DNA of 64,000 nucleotides from Prochloron sp965198675 (GCA_965198675.1 OZ240666.1:1-64000); one strand, 5' to 3'. Positions 8,706 to 17,584 are shown, counted from the stretch's first letter. Program-made: numbers and translations. The notes: generated by a model from the letters alone, not told the origin.

Positions 8706-9117
8706 ATGACAAAAATTAACAAACCATTAACTTATCAAGGAGGCTGTCATTGTGGAGCTGTCCGCTTCCAAGTAATTTTTGATAAACTGGAAGGGATGGA
8801 ATGTAATTGCTCGATTCGCCGCCAATTTGGGGTATCTACACGCCATCGTTGCTCCCGAAAAATTTACTCTGGTTCGTGGATTGTACTCCGTACAAATTAC
8901 GGGCAATGTTTTGAGTATTTATACCTTCAACACTGGGGTGGCCAAGCACACATTCTGCCGCATCTGTGGCATTCACCGATTTTACCGACCCCGTTCCCAT
9001 CCCGAGGCAATCGATGTCAACTTTCGCTGTTTGGATGGGGACATACTTTCTCAATTTGAGATTAAGTTTTTTGACGGGGCGAATTGGAAAAAAAATATCA
9101 ATCAGATTAGAGATTAG
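8706..9117 (+). pseudogene. GFA-family (glutathione-dependent formaldehyde-activating-like) protein, frameshifted
   Basis: The frame from ATG 8706 gives YQGGCHCGAVRFQV, the N-terminal zinc motif of the GFA/CENP-V fold, and reaches CNCSI near 8818. There it leaves frame. The rest (ANLGYLHAIVAPEKF, then YTFNTGVAKHTFCRICGIH with the second Cys pair, then YRPRSHPEAIDVNFRCL) lies in another frame up to the TAG at 9115. Restoring two missing bases (TG) at about 8823 recreates the expected CNCSIC motif. A 21-bp palindrome at 8880-8900 adds LYSVQIT, in frame, in a loop just before YTFNT. The frameshift removes half the zinc ligands, so the product should be inactive. Confidence 0.82.
8880..8900 (+). 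repeat. 21-bp palindromic repeat, copy 4, inside the GFA gene
   Basis: An exact copy of the 21-bp element at 2450. It lies within the GFA reading frame and is translated as LYSVQIT, so its arrival would not itself have broken the frame. Confidence 0.85.
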
Positions 9118-9125
9118 TCCTTGAA

Positions 9126-10100
9126 ATGTTGACCGATTTTGAGGAGCGGATTGTGGTTTTGTTGCTAGCTGCAAGTCTGGATTATATCATCGGCGATCCG
9201 AAAGATTGGCTCCATCCAGTACAAGTAATGGGTTGGATAATTGCTCGTTTTCGCCAAGCTTGTCCCCAGTTGGCTAAGGAAAAATGGCAGCGACGCGGAG
9301 CTGGTATTATTCTCGGGCTAGGATTAATTCTTGGGAGTGCCATTGTCGGTTGGTTAATGGTGAGAGGGGCCGCACGAATTCATCCTCTGTTCGGTATGGT
9401 GATAGAAATAATGCTCCTCGCTAGTTGTTTTGCCGGTCGCAGTTTGCGTCAAGCAGCAGTGGATGTTCTCGAACCTTTAAATAAGGGATCAATAGAAAGA
9501 GCACGTTCTCAATTAAGTCAATATGTCGGTCGAGACACGGCTAATTTACCTGAGTCGGAAATCCTCCGTGCTGTCCTGGAAACGGTCGCTGAAAATACCA
9601 CCGATGGAGTAACTGCTCCTTTATTTTATGCCATTGTGGGGGCATTTTTACCGGGTGTAGGGAGCGTTCCGTTAGCACTAGCTTATAAAGCAGCCAGCAC
9701 TCTTGATTCCACAGTTGGCTACCGGAAAGAACCATTCAGGGATTTGGGTTGGTTTAGCGCCCAATTAGAAGATCGTCTCACCTGGCTACCCTGCCGTTTA
9801 ACTGTTTTAACTTTGGCAATTATATCCGGGAAACCTAAACAGGTTTGGGATCTTTGCTGTCGGGATGCGATCGCTGATACCAGTCCTAATTCCGGTTGGA
9901 GCGAATGTGCTTATGCTGCTATTTTGAATGTTCAATTAGGTGGAAAAAACTTTTATGGAGGCGTGGTGGAGCATAAACCTTTGCTGGGCGATCCCATAGA
10001 GCCAATCATGCCAGAAAAAATCTATCAAGCTCTAGGGCTAACTCGAAAAAGCTTTCTCATTTGGCTAGCAATAGCTTCTACTTGTCTTTTAGCACTGTAG
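9126..10100 (+). CDS. cobD: Adenosylcobinamide-phosphate synthase CobD/CbiB
   Basis: The 324-residue membrane protein carries family hallmarks: LDYIIGDPKDWLHPVQVMGW at about residues 18-37, ENTTDGVTAPLFYAIVG near 157, and YKAASTLDSTVGYR near 186. It attaches aminopropanol (or its phosphate) to the cobyric acid carboxylate at the membrane, forming cobinamide in B12 assembly. The length is normal. It starts 8 bp after the broken GFA gene, so it may have been co-transcribed with it. A second B12 gene, cobU, lies at 14856. Confidence 0.95.
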   Translation: MLTDFEERIVVLLLAASLDYIIGDPKDWLHPVQVMGWIIARFRQACPQLAKEKWQRRGAGIILGLGLILGSAIVGWLMVRGAARIHPLFGMVIEIMLLASCFAGRSLRQAAVDVLEPLNKGSIERARSQLSQYVGRDTANLPESEILRAVLETVAENTTDGVTAPLFYAIVGAFLPGVGSVPLALAYKAASTLDSTVGYRKEPFRDLGWFSAQLEDRLTWLPCRLTVLTLAIISGKPKQVWDLCCRDAIADTSPNSGWSECAYAAILNVQLGGKNFYGGVVEHKPLLGDPIEPIMPEKIYQALGLTRKSFLIWLAIASTCLLAL

Positions 10101-10235
10101 AATATGTCCCTGTTGTCTCGCAACCGGCGCTTTTATTGATGCTTGACTTAGGTTTTTCAAAAAGATATATTAACTTTTTTAAACTATTATACTAAAAAAA
10201 GTATAAGATAGATTAATTAAGGGCAGGGCATTGCC

Positions 10236-10260
10236 GCGCGCCCTTTCATATCGGGCGCGC
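10236..10260. terminator. GC-rich hairpin between convergent cobD and trxA
   Basis: gcgcgccc (10236-10243) and gggcgcgc (10253-10260) are exact complements with a 9-base loop. The placement between convergent genes suits a bidirectional stop. There is no clear T-tract. Confidence 0.5.
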
Positions 10261-10282
10261 CCTACAGCTGATAGCTATAAAA

Positions 10283-10606
10283 TTAGAGATACTTTTCTAA
10301 GGTATTAGCCAAAGTGGTTTTTGGAACTGCACCCACTACCATATCTACCTTTTGACCGCCTTTAAAAATTATGAGAGTGGGAATGCTGCGAATTCCGTAT
10401 TGACCCGCAATACTTGGATTCTCATCTGTATTGAGTTTCAATACTTTAACCTTACCCTCGTATTGTTGGGCAATTTCATCTACTACAGGAGCAACCATTC
10501 GACATGGGCCGCACCAGGGAGCCCAAAAATCGACTAGAACGGGAATTTTGCTGTCTAAAACTTCTTCCTGAAAAGTAGAATCTGTAACTGAGGCAGTTGC
10601 TGACAT
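10283..10606 (-). CDS. trxA: Thioredoxin
   Basis: The 107-residue protein has the WCGPC active site at residues 31-35 in the usual context VDFWAPWCGPCRM. The cis-proline segment (SIPTLIIFKGG) is near residue 75. It reduces protein disulfides, being fed by thioredoxin or ferredoxin-thioredoxin reductase, and in cyanobacteria couples enzyme activity to light. Length and motifs are those of an m-type TrxA. The gene is monocistronic. A GC-rich hairpin (about 10692-10713) lies in the region shared with the divergent gene. Confidence 0.97.
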   Translation of the reverse strand: MSATASVTDSTFQEEVLDSKIPVLVDFWAPWCGPCRMVAPVVDEIAQQYEGKVKVLKLNTDENPSIAGQYGIRSIPTLIIFKGGQKVDMVVGAVPKTTLANTLEKYL

Positions 10607-10834
10607 ACCTGTAAATCCTTTATTGAGCCTGTTTATCTCGAATACTATCAGATTCTATCACAGCCAGAACTCGGCAGGATACAAAAAGAAACCGCCCGGA
10701 CATAGTTCGGGCGGAGTGTGGTGTGAGGAGTGAACGGAAACATTTGTCTCCGCTATTTCTATTCTACGCTACAATTCCCAATTTGCTAGGATTTTTTCGG
10801 CAAAATTAAATTAAATTGACAAGACGCAGAGCGG

Positions 10835-10867
10835 TCCGCGAAGCGGATCCGGCGAAGCCGGGTCGCC
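10835..10867. repeat. GC-rich palindromic repeat
   Basis: gcggtccgcgaagcggatccggcgaagccgggt is made of short palindromes (CCGCGAAGCGG, CCGGCGAAGCCGG). Related elements occur at about 27951-27990 and 36453-36500. It abuts the DUF2079 gene start. Confidence 0.6.
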
Positions 10868-10878
10868 TACCAACATTA

Positions 10879-12525
10879 ATGGAAATGACGCAAAAACAAG
10901 CACTGAAACTAGCTATAGGAGGGGCGATCGCCTTTTTTTCCCTTACCCTCTTCCTCATCTTACACCGCCATTTTACTTTTTATTCTTCCTACGACCAGGG
11001 TATCTTCAATCAAGTCTTTTGGAATGGCATTCACGGTCGCTTCTTTCAAAGTTCTCTGTCTTCCCAGCTCTCTACAAATGTGGTCCACAGTGGGGAAGTA
11101 CCATTCGTATCTTACCATCGCTTGGGACAGCATTTCACTCCCGCCCTCTTGCTGTGGTTGCCTCTGTACGCTCTCTTTCCCTACCCTGTTACTCTCAGCG
11201 TCCTCCAAGTAGTTCTCGTAACTGCGGCTGGTTTAGTCCTCTACGCTTTAGCCAGACAGTATCTCGAACCGCATTTGGCAGCAATGATTACTGTGAGTTT
11301 CTACTGCGCCAATAGTGTGCTGGGTCCGACTCTAGCTAACTTCCACGACCTATGTCAAATTCCTCTCGATGTCTTCGGTATTTTGCTAGCAATGGAAAAA
11401 CTCTGGTGGTGGCTGTTTGCCAGTCTCTGCCTTTTAATTGTAGCGATTCGGGAAGATTCTTCCATCGCCCTCTTCGGTGTGGGTTTGTACATGTTAGCCA
11501 GCAGACGCTTTCCCCGTATTGGTTTGGCAGTGTGTACTTTCGCAGTAGCTTACATCATTGCTCTGACGAACCTGATTATGCCCCTCTTTTCTGACGATAT
11601 TTCCAAGCGTTTCATGCTGGAAAGGTTTGGTCAATACGTCCAAGGAACTGATTCTGCTTCTACTTTAGACGTCATTTGGGCAATGGTCAGCCAACCCAGA
11701 CTCCTAGTGCAAGAATTATTTTCTCCCCCCGGTGGCACCATTCGCTATTTATTAGGTCACTGGTTACCTTTAGCTTTTATCCCAGTTATTGCTCCTTCGG
11801 CTTGGATTGTAGCTGGTCCACCCCTGCTGAAATTGCTTTTAGGTAAGGGAGTTTCGGTTTTGGCAATTACCATTCGCTATGCTCTGAGTGTGGTACCGGG
11901 ACTGTTTTACGGGGCAATTCTCTGGTGGGGGGGACAGGGTTTTCGCGAATGGGGGCAAAAGCCAGAAAACCTTCAGCCACGTAAGCTAATTCCTCCATTT
12001 CGACGTTTTTGGCTCTTCTGTATCGGTCTAACTCTGGTATTTACCATTACTTCTAACCCTAATCGCACATTGTATTTCTTAATCCCCGATTCCGTCCAGC
12101 CTTGGGTTTATGTTTCGGCAGAGGAACAATGGCAGCGGGTGGGGGAAATTCGTTCTCTCCTAGCTAATATTTCCTCTGATGCTAGTGTTGTTGCTACTAC
12201 TTATATTATTCCACATTTATCGGGCAGACGGGAGATTATTCGTCTACCCTCCTTGGAATTGAAGGACGATAGGGAGGAAGTAATTAAAGTGGATTACACT
12301 ATTGCCGATCTGTGGCGGTTGCACCGCTATTCAGTAGCTTTTGGAGACAATCTTTTAAGGGCGATCGCTACTCTAATTGAGAGAGTGACTGAAAATGGGG
12401 AATACGGAATTACGGGGTTTAATAATGGAGTAATTTTACTACAGCGGGGCGTACCTTCTCATGGCGAAGCGATAGCAGCTTGGTCTGTATTTCGCCAGGA
12501 AATTGATACAATCTTAGAATATTAA
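10879..12525 (+). CDS. DUF2079 polytopic membrane protein
   Basis: From ATG 10879 the protein has 548 residues and about 10-12 membrane segments. It carries the DUF2079 signatures YSSYDQGIFNQVFWN near the N-terminus, RLGQHFTPALLLWLPLYALFP, and an acidic pair in AIREDSSIALFGVGLY. The family resembles GT-C membrane glycosyltransferases; no substrate is known. The frame is open back to a TTG at 10816, but those 21 codons are encoded by a GC-rich dispersed repeat (10835-10867), so I prefer the ATG at 10879. A second ATG at 10885 is equally possible. Confidence 0.85.
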   Translation: MEMTQKQALKLAIGGAIAFFSLTLFLILHRHFTFYSSYDQGIFNQVFWNGIHGRFFQSSLSSQLSTNVVHSGEVPFVSYHRLGQHFTPALLLWLPLYALFPYPVTLSVLQVVLVTAAGLVLYALARQYLEPHLAAMITVSFYCANSVLGPTLANFHDLCQIPLDVFGILLAMEKLWWWLFASLCLLIVAIREDSSIALFGVGLYMLASRRFPRIGLAVCTFAVAYIIALTNLIMPLFSDDISKRFMLERFGQYVQGTDSASTLDVIWAMVSQPRLLVQELFSPPGGTIRYLLGHWLPLAFIPVIAPSAWIVAGPPLLKLLLGKGVSVLAITIRYALSVVPGLFYGAILWWGGQGFREWGQKPENLQPRKLIPPFRRFWLFCIGLTLVFTITSNPNRTLYFLIPDSVQPWVYVSAEEQWQRVGEIRSLLANISSDASVVATTYIIPHLSGRREIIRLPSLELKDDREEVIKVDYTIADLWRLHRYSVAFGDNLLRAIATLIERVTENGEYGITGFNNGVILLQRGVPSHGEAIAAWSVFRQEIDTILEY

Positions 12526-12610
12526 TAGAACCGAGATCGCTATTTATAACAAAATAATGAGATTTAAATACTAATATTTTTAATTATTAAATATTGATGA
12601 CCAACCTTAA

Positions 12611-13192
12611 TCATGATGTTCTCATCTTGCGGGTATAATGGATATTACTTGGACTCCCCCAAGCCACCTGTTGAGGGGGAATGTCTTTAAAGACACTACT
12701 CCGGGCGCCAATAACTGATCCTTCGCCAATAGTCACTCCCGGAGCGATAAAACAGTCAGTAGCAACCCACGTACCATTGCCAATTATAATCGGTGCGGTA
12801 ATCAAACCAAAAGCTTTATCCTGGATATCGTGGCTACCAGTGCAGAGATAGGATTTTTGAGAGATAACGCAGTGAGAACCAATGGTAATTTTATCAAAAC
12901 TGTAGAATACCACATCATCCCCGATCCAACTATAGTCGCCAATTTCTACTTTCCAGGGATAGGTAAAACGAGCAGTGGGACGAATGACTACCCCTTGTCC
13001 TATTTGAGCACCAAATAAGCGTAGCAGCCAGCAGCGAAAGGGATTAAAATTGTGCAGAGAAAGGGGAAAAGTAATCCCTTGGACAAACCACCATCACAAT
13101 ATCAACCAACCAGGTCTACCTCGGTCAAACCTAGATTGGTCGTATTGACGCAAATCCATGAGAGGTTCTGTCGATTTGGGAAATGGTGTCAT
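12611..13192 (-). pseudogene. WcaF/HpsU-like polysaccharide acetyltransferase with in-frame TGA
   Basis: From ATG at 13190-13192 the frame runs 193 codons to the stop at 12611, broken by one TGA (13094-13096, codon 33). The TGA precedes WWFVQGI, where relatives have a hydrophobic or Trp residue. Beyond it the sequence is fully conserved: HNFNPFRCWLLRLFGAQIG, then left-handed beta-helix hexapeptide repeats (WKVEIGDYSWIGDDV, KITIGSHCVIS, IIIGNGTWVATD). This is the hexapeptide acetyltransferase fold of hormogonium/colanic-type polysaccharide pathways. An internal ATG at 12913 would give only the last 100 residues. It shares its strand with a decayed glycosyltransferase upstream. Confidence 0.8.
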
Positions 13193-13253
13193 GTTTCAGG
13201 TAATTTAGCTGGTTCCGTTACTGACTCATTGATTGGCGGCTTTTGGCTAACAT

Positions 13254-14126
13254 TTAGAACTTGCGTAATTCGTAGAGCTTGACCCCAATTTGATATTCGT
13301 ACTGACTCAACAGACGACCATAAATATATCCCGCTCTACCATCTAAGAAACCGAGACGAATGATCTAAAAAATAAGAAACCGCAGTATGGGTTTGAAAGG
13401 AAGTCGCACCCAAACTTTCTTGAGGAAGCGCTTCCGCTGCACTACATTGCCCAAAAGATTGGAACCAATAGTACCCAAGTCATCTTTACCCTCTAGGAGG
13501 TTATAATAGACTCTGGCTTCCCAGTTGGAGTAACGATTGTGCCGTTCCAGCCAGTGATAAACGTCCCGGAAGTCTTCATGAATCATATCTTCTTTGAGAT
13601 ATCCCACTTTCCCTTCTAAGATGACGTGTTCGTGAACTTGGTTGTCTCCAGTATTGGGGACTTCTTCGGTTTTGAGGTTTTCATAGCGACCTTGTTTGTG
13701 CTTGAATAAACGCAGGTTCCAATCGGGATATTTGCCGCCGTAACGAATCCATTTCCCCAAGAAAAAGACTTTGCGATTGATGAAATAGCCGTTGTAGTCG
13801 TCTTTTTGGATCGACCTAGCTATCTCCTCCCAAGGTTCCGGGGTAATACGCTCGTCGCAATCCACAATCAGCACCCACTCGTTGCGAAAGGGGAGATTAT
13901 CCAGAGACCAGTTCTTTTTTTTCTGCCAGCCTCCGTTAAAGTAGAATTGCACTACTTTTGATCCGTAACTTTCGGCAATTTCTACCGAGCGATCGCTACT
14001 CTGGGAATTCACCATGAATATTTCATCCGCTTGAGCGAGACTCTCTAGACAAGCGGGAAGGTTTAACTCTTCGTTTTTGGCTGAAATGAGAACTGAGACG
14101 GGTATTTTCTTGGGCTTAGAGGTCAT
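13254..14126 (-). pseudogene. Family 2 glycosyltransferase truncated by an in-frame TAG
   Basis: ATG at 14126 opens a 253-codon frame with the GT2 fold: VSVLISAKNEELNLPACLESL at residues 9-29, the DXD-like VDCDERITPEPW near 88, and a catalytic segment with KYPDWNLRLFKH near 131. A TAG at 13365-13367 stops it after LRFLIF. The same frame continues for 36 more codons (IIRLGFLDGRAGYIYGRLLS and onward) to a TAA at 13254-13256, matching the usual C-terminus. The lost tail is probably membrane-associated, so the short form may still fold. It lies upstream of the broken HpsU-like gene. Confidence 0.85.
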
Positions 14127-14166
14127 GCTCGCCTTAGCTATCAGTAGTTATTCTTTAGTCTAGAAC

Positions 14167-14803
14167 TTAGTCGGTGCCTATGAAAGTGCTGCTGGCTAGG
14201 ACTAGGCTTTCTGTTAATCGCGATCTGCGCGAGTCTAGGTCTTGTTGACGTTTTAACAGTTGCTTTAGTTTTTGAGAGCGGGCGATGGCCATACCGACTT
14301 CGGCTACTTGTTCCGAGGGACAGGGACGATACCACAAGTTACCATCGGAATCGATACCGCAGAGACGATAGCGAGATTGGGAAGATTGTTCTTTTTTTTT
14401 TGGGGAGATAATCTTTTGAGAGCAATCAATCCAGTTTGCTGCCTCACCCCCGCCATTAATCAATGCCGGGGGGATGAGATTCTAATCACCCATCTACAAT
14501 TGGCCCAGAGCGGTAAATAGCTTCAATTTGCTGCTGTACTTCTCGTAATTCTTGTTGCCAACGGAGGATAACTTTTTCGATATTCTTGAGTATATTCATC
14601 GCCAGAGCGGGGTTGGCAGCGTTCTGATTACCCTTTAGCTGGGGGGATTCCAGTTTAGGCATCATCGGATTACTGCGTTGCTGTATCTGGGCCTGAAAGT
14701 GGTTTAAAGTTGACGTTGGTACTTTTGGCCCACTGACGTTCAACTCACTTTTCAGGGCTAATTTATTTAAGCTGCTTTCTATCCGCCGCAAATCTTGTTT
14801 CAT
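14167..14803 (-). pseudogene. Conserved cyanobacterial protein of unknown function, interrupted by a palindromic repeat
   Basis: The N-terminal half starts at ATG 14803 (MKQDLRRIESSLNKLALKS) and runs in frame to IEAIYRSGPIVDG, stopping at 14486. The C-terminal half (YRLCGIDSDGNLWYRPCPSEQVAEVGMAIARSQ) is in another frame, 14167 to about 14400. Between them sits the palindrome at 14447-14473. GPIVDG and YRLCGID look like consecutive parts of one protein, so the element seems to have broken it. The start is 53 bp from the divergent cobU start. No function is known to me; the middle is coiled and Gln-rich. Confidence 0.6.
14447..14473. repeat. CCCGCCATTAATCAATGCCGGG palindromic repeat, copy 1
   Basis: A near-perfect inverted repeat (stem CCCGCCATT/AATGCCGGG with one mismatch). 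A second copy is at 19025-19048. This copy separates the two halves of a conserved gene. Confidence 0.7.
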
Positions 14804-14855
14804 TGCAATAATGCTGGAGCTATGCTTATTGTAGATTAACTCACTGGGCAATAAA

Positions 14856-15476
14856 ATGGATCGAGAAAAATTAAAATCGAGACAAGTCATTTTAGTCACT
14901 GGTGCAGCTCGTTCCGGGAAAAGCGAGTGGGGGGAAACACTGGCACGAGAGACTGGCAATCAAGTAGTTTACGTGGCCACAGCCCGAGTTGATGAAGCTG
15001 ACCCAGAATGGCAGGCACGAATTGCTAAGCATCGCTGTCGGCGACCTCCTAGCTGGCAGACATTGACTGTTCAGGAAGCATTACCAGCAACTATTGAGAC
15101 CGGACTGCCTACACATTGCCTGTTGGTGGATTCTCTCGGCACTTGGGTGGCTAATTTACTTTCCAACGATGAAGATACTTGGGAGAAGATTGTTGCCCAA
15201 TTGCTGGCCAGCTTGCAAACACCGGGAGCTAATACTATCTTGGTAGCTGAGGAAACTGGTTGGGGTGTTGTACCTGCTTATCCTGCTGGTCGAAAGTTTA
15301 GAGACCGGTTGGGAATGCTCGTCCGTCGTATTGGGGCGATCGCTGATCCGGTTTATCTCGTCACTGGTGGTCGCGTTCTCAATCTCAGTCTTTTAGGACA
15401 ACCTTTATCAGTAACCAGTTACCAGTTACCAGTTAACAGTTATAAGTTACCAACGACAACTATATGGTATGATTAA
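14856..15476 (+). CDS. cobU: Adenosylcobinamide kinase / adenosylcobinamide-phosphate guanylyltransferase CobU
   Basis: The 206-residue protein has the P-loop GAARSGKSEW at residues 16-25, the guanylylation-site context AKHRCRRPPSWQT near 61 (His in RIAKHRCRRP), and the LLVDSLGTWVANLL strand near 90. It phosphorylates adenosylcobinamide and then transfers GMP from GTP. The natural end appears to be near QPLS. The last about 18 residues (VTSYQLPVNSYKLP and on) are encoded by a short CCAGTTA heptamer run that replaced the original stop, lengthening the protein past the usual 180-190 residues. Core motifs are untouched. Confidence 0.93.
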   Translation: MDREKLKSRQVILVTGAARSGKSEWGETLARETGNQVVYVATARVDEADPEWQARIAKHRCRRPPSWQTLTVQEALPATIETGLPTHCLLVDSLGTWVANLLSNDEDTWEKIVAQLLASLQTPGANTILVAEETGWGVVPAYPAGRKFRDRLGMLVRRIGAIADPVYLVTGGRVLNLSLLGQPLSVTSYQLPVNSYKLPTTTIWYD

Positions 15477-15946
15477 GGCGATCGCCCCCTACTAGCACTC
15501 TTGTCATCTTTTCATATACTATGGCTAATCCTGAGTCCGTGAAACAATATCTTGTCTGCTGGTTTCAGTAAAGGTTTGAAGATTTTACGCTTGCTACGGT
15601 AACGAAGCATTGCTACTGGAACCAGTAATTCAGGTCAACTCATATTATGCTGCATTGATTTAGGACAACAAAGTTTAGTTGGTCCCTGTCACGATATTCC
15701 CGGCTGGCCTACCATCCCCTCGCTCGACCGTATATAGTTTAGCTCATCTGTGCCAAATTAGGATAAGCTTAAAGTAAGTATAAATAAATTAATAGTTTAT
15801 GCAAGCAGGGCCCTGTTTTTCTTTCAAATTTCCCTTGACAAGTCTCATTTTACTTGCTATTATTGGGATAACGGGAAAAGTGTTGCCATGTAGTATAGAT
15901 GAAATATAAGATGCTTTGGGCAATTGTAACTTTCATCCACTGCTGG
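15477..15946. other. Intergenic region with probable gene remnant
   Basis: From ATG 15521, a frame reading MANPESVKQYLVCWFQ looks like the start of a conserved protein but breaks after 16 codons. Short coding-like pieces continue to about 15665 in other frames (LEPVIQVNSYYAAL). From about 15740 to 15946 the DNA is AT-rich and nothing is recognisable. Confidence 0.35.
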
Positions 15947-16891
15947 TTACTGGTCACTGTTTCTCCGTCTGGGGACTTCATAGGTAAAGAAATCATAAGC
16001 GAGTTTAGTCTGGGGAAAAATAGCCCTTGCTTCTTGCTTCAAGTTATCTAAGGTTAACAAATTTCCCGGAGCATAGCGAGGACTGAAATGAGAGATAATT
16101 AATTTTCTAACTTTTGCTGCTAGGGCTACTTGGGCAGCCATAGTGGAGGTAGAATGGAGACGTTCAAAAGCTAGTTTAGCATCTTGGTGAGCAAAAGTTG
16201 CTTCGTGAATCAAAAGGTCGGCGTCTTCTGCTAAGGTTATTGCTTCCTCGCAGAAAACGGTGTCCGTACAATAGGCAATTTTCCGCCCTTCTTCTAGTTC
16301 CTCACAGAGATCTGCTCCTTTAATGTGCCTACCGTCTGGGAGGGTGACATTTTGACCCTGTTTCAGTTTACCATAGATTGGACCGCTGGGAATGCCTAAA
16401 GCTTTGGCTTTTTCTACTAAAAATCGTCCGGGTCTGTCTTTTTCCTGGACCCGGTAACCAAAAGCGGGGACCCGGTGTTTTAGGGGACGACAACTGACGG
16501 TAAACTCAGAGTCGGTGAAAATAACTCCCGGTTTGACTTGGTGGACTTTAATGCGATGAGTAAGATTAGTAGAGGAATATTTACAGCAAGCTCGAAGATA
16601 TTCTTCTAAACCTGCTGGTCCGTAAATGTCCACCTGTTGAGCAGAACCCGCTAAACCGCAGCTTGCCAGCAAACCCATTAAACCAAATATATGGTCTCCG
16701 TGCATGTGGGTGATGAAAATGCGCGTAAGTTGGGAACTTTTGATGTCGCTGCGCAGTAATTGATGCTGGGTTCCTTCCCCGCAGTCAAATAACCAGCATT
16801 CTGCTCTCTGCTGCAGGCGCAGGACAATGCTGGAAACATTGCGCGATCGCGTCGGTACTCCAGAACTGGTTCCCAAAAACGTTATTTCCAC
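15947..16891 (-). CDS. rnz: Ribonuclease Z (tRNA 3' processing endonuclease)
   Basis: The 314-residue metallo-beta-lactamase protein has the zinc motif HMHGDHIFG at residues 62-70. GTSSGVPTRSRNVSS (8-22) is typical of the tRNase Z family, and further zinc ligands lie in YCTDTVFCEE and LIISHFSPRYAPGN. It cleaves tRNA precursors after the discriminator base so CCA can be added; the CCA-adding enzyme is at 19351. The exosite arm (PFGYRVQEKDRPG-like, residues about 140-160) is present. The length is normal for short-form RNase Z. Confidence 0.96.
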   Translation of the reverse strand: MEITFLGTSSGVPTRSRNVSSIVLRLQQRAECWLFDCGEGTQHQLLRSDIKSSQLTRIFITHMHGDHIFGLMGLLASCGLAGSAQQVDIYGPAGLEEYLRACCKYSSTNLTHRIKVHQVKPGVIFTDSEFTVSCRPLKHRVPAFGYRVQEKDRPGRFLVEKAKALGIPSGPIYGKLKQGQNVTLPDGRHIKGADLCEELEEGRKIAYCTDTVFCEEAITLAEDADLLIHEATFAHQDAKLAFERLHSTSTMAAQVALAAKVRKLIISHFSPRYAPGNLLTLDNLKQEARAIFPQTKLAYDFFTYEVPRRRNSDQ

Positions 16892-16919
16892 CTTTAACTC
16901 CGGATTTGCTGTTTCACCG

Positions 16920-17125
16920 TTAAATACGCTTCAAGAACGTACCCTTTTCTATCTTAATACCAAAAGGATGTTTGCCGTTTTTGTCCCCAGACGCTTCCCA
17001 ATACCCTTGGTGCCATATTTCAGCAGCTTGAGTCTGTTCTGATGTCCCAAAGCAATTCTATCACCTCCTGAGCTGTTTGGTTCTTCAAGTAGTTCAATTT
17101 CTCTTTAGCCTTGTCCAGACTGTCT
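16920..17125 (-). pseudogene. Remnant of an unidentified gene upstream of rnz
   Basis: On the minus strand, coding-like sequence reads LDKAKEKLNYLKNQTAQEVIELLWD from about 17125. It loses frame near 17045, then continues as QTQAAEIWHQGYWEASGDKNG and KHPFGIKIEKGTFLKRI to a TAA at 16920-16922. The residue pattern looks like a real C-terminus split by a one-base shift. I do not recognise the family. Confidence 0.4.
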
Positions 17126-17361
17126 ACCTCTCAGAGAACCGGGGATAATCTGGGATAATCGAACCGAGTCTGACGATTAAACCGCTCCCCCAAGGTAGTG
17201 ATAACAGAACCATGACAACCCTACTAGCCTAAATGAGCTTTGCAATCAGGGATTGCTCAAATTATTACCCAGCAAAGGTTTCAGCGGGTATCTCTCCAGA
17301 TTGATTCCCAAAATAATTTAGGCTATCTATATTAGCTGAGGTGTTATAGCATAAAATTTTG
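17126..17361. other. Intergenic DNA, nothing recognised
   Basis: This stretch is between the remnant upstream of rnz and the small-protein promoter. No coding pattern, RNA fold or listed repeat was seen. Confidence 0.3.
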
Positions 17362-17391
17362 TTGACGCTTCGTTTAATAAATGTCTATAAT
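17362..17391 (+). promoter_or_regulatory. Sigma-70-type promoter for the small membrane protein
   Basis: TTGACG (17362-17367) and TATAAT (17386-17391) are separated by 18 bp and lie 28 bp before the ATG at 17420. This is one of the cleaner -35/-10 pairs in the window. Confidence 0.55.
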
Positions 17392-17419
17392 ATTAAAAGA
17401 CAAATTGGTATAAAAAAAT

Positions 17420-17584
17420 ATGGAAAATCTTCCATGGTTAATTCTCGTATTGGTACTGTTATGCCTAACGAGAATATTGCTCGCTAACCCTCAAAGGAAT
17501 TTGCTTCTGGAGGAAAAGTGGAAGCAGTTCGCTCTGAAGCTCCAGATATCTCAAGGAGGTACTGGAGCAGGTAGGGCTAAATAA
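17420..17584 (+). CDS. Small single-pass membrane protein (54 aa), unknown function
   Basis: ATG 17420 to TAA 17582-17584 encodes 54 residues. There is one hydrophobic helix (LPWLILVLVLLCLTRILLA, residues 4-22), then a basic/amphipathic segment (LEEKWKQFALKLQIS) and a Gly-rich end. A promoter-like pair lies upstream and a hairpin with a T-tract lies downstream at 17653-17684, so it looks like an independent transcription unit. No family is recognised and there is no clear ribosome binding site. Confidence 0.5.
   Translation: MENLPWLILVLVLLCLTRILLANPQRNLLLEEKWKQFALKLQISQGGTGAGRAK

Noticed and set aside
10816..10878. N-terminal extension of the DUF2079 protein from TTG 10816
   Set aside because: These codons are made by a GC-rich dispersed repeat and are Arg-rich, unlike family N-termini.
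92..13096. Recoding of TGA as tryptophan, suggested by TGA in the maturase and the HpsU-like gene
   Set aside because: TGA is used as the normal stop in many genes here (aroB, the RTX-downstream genes, the DUF5989 gene), and other broken genes have TAA or TAG.
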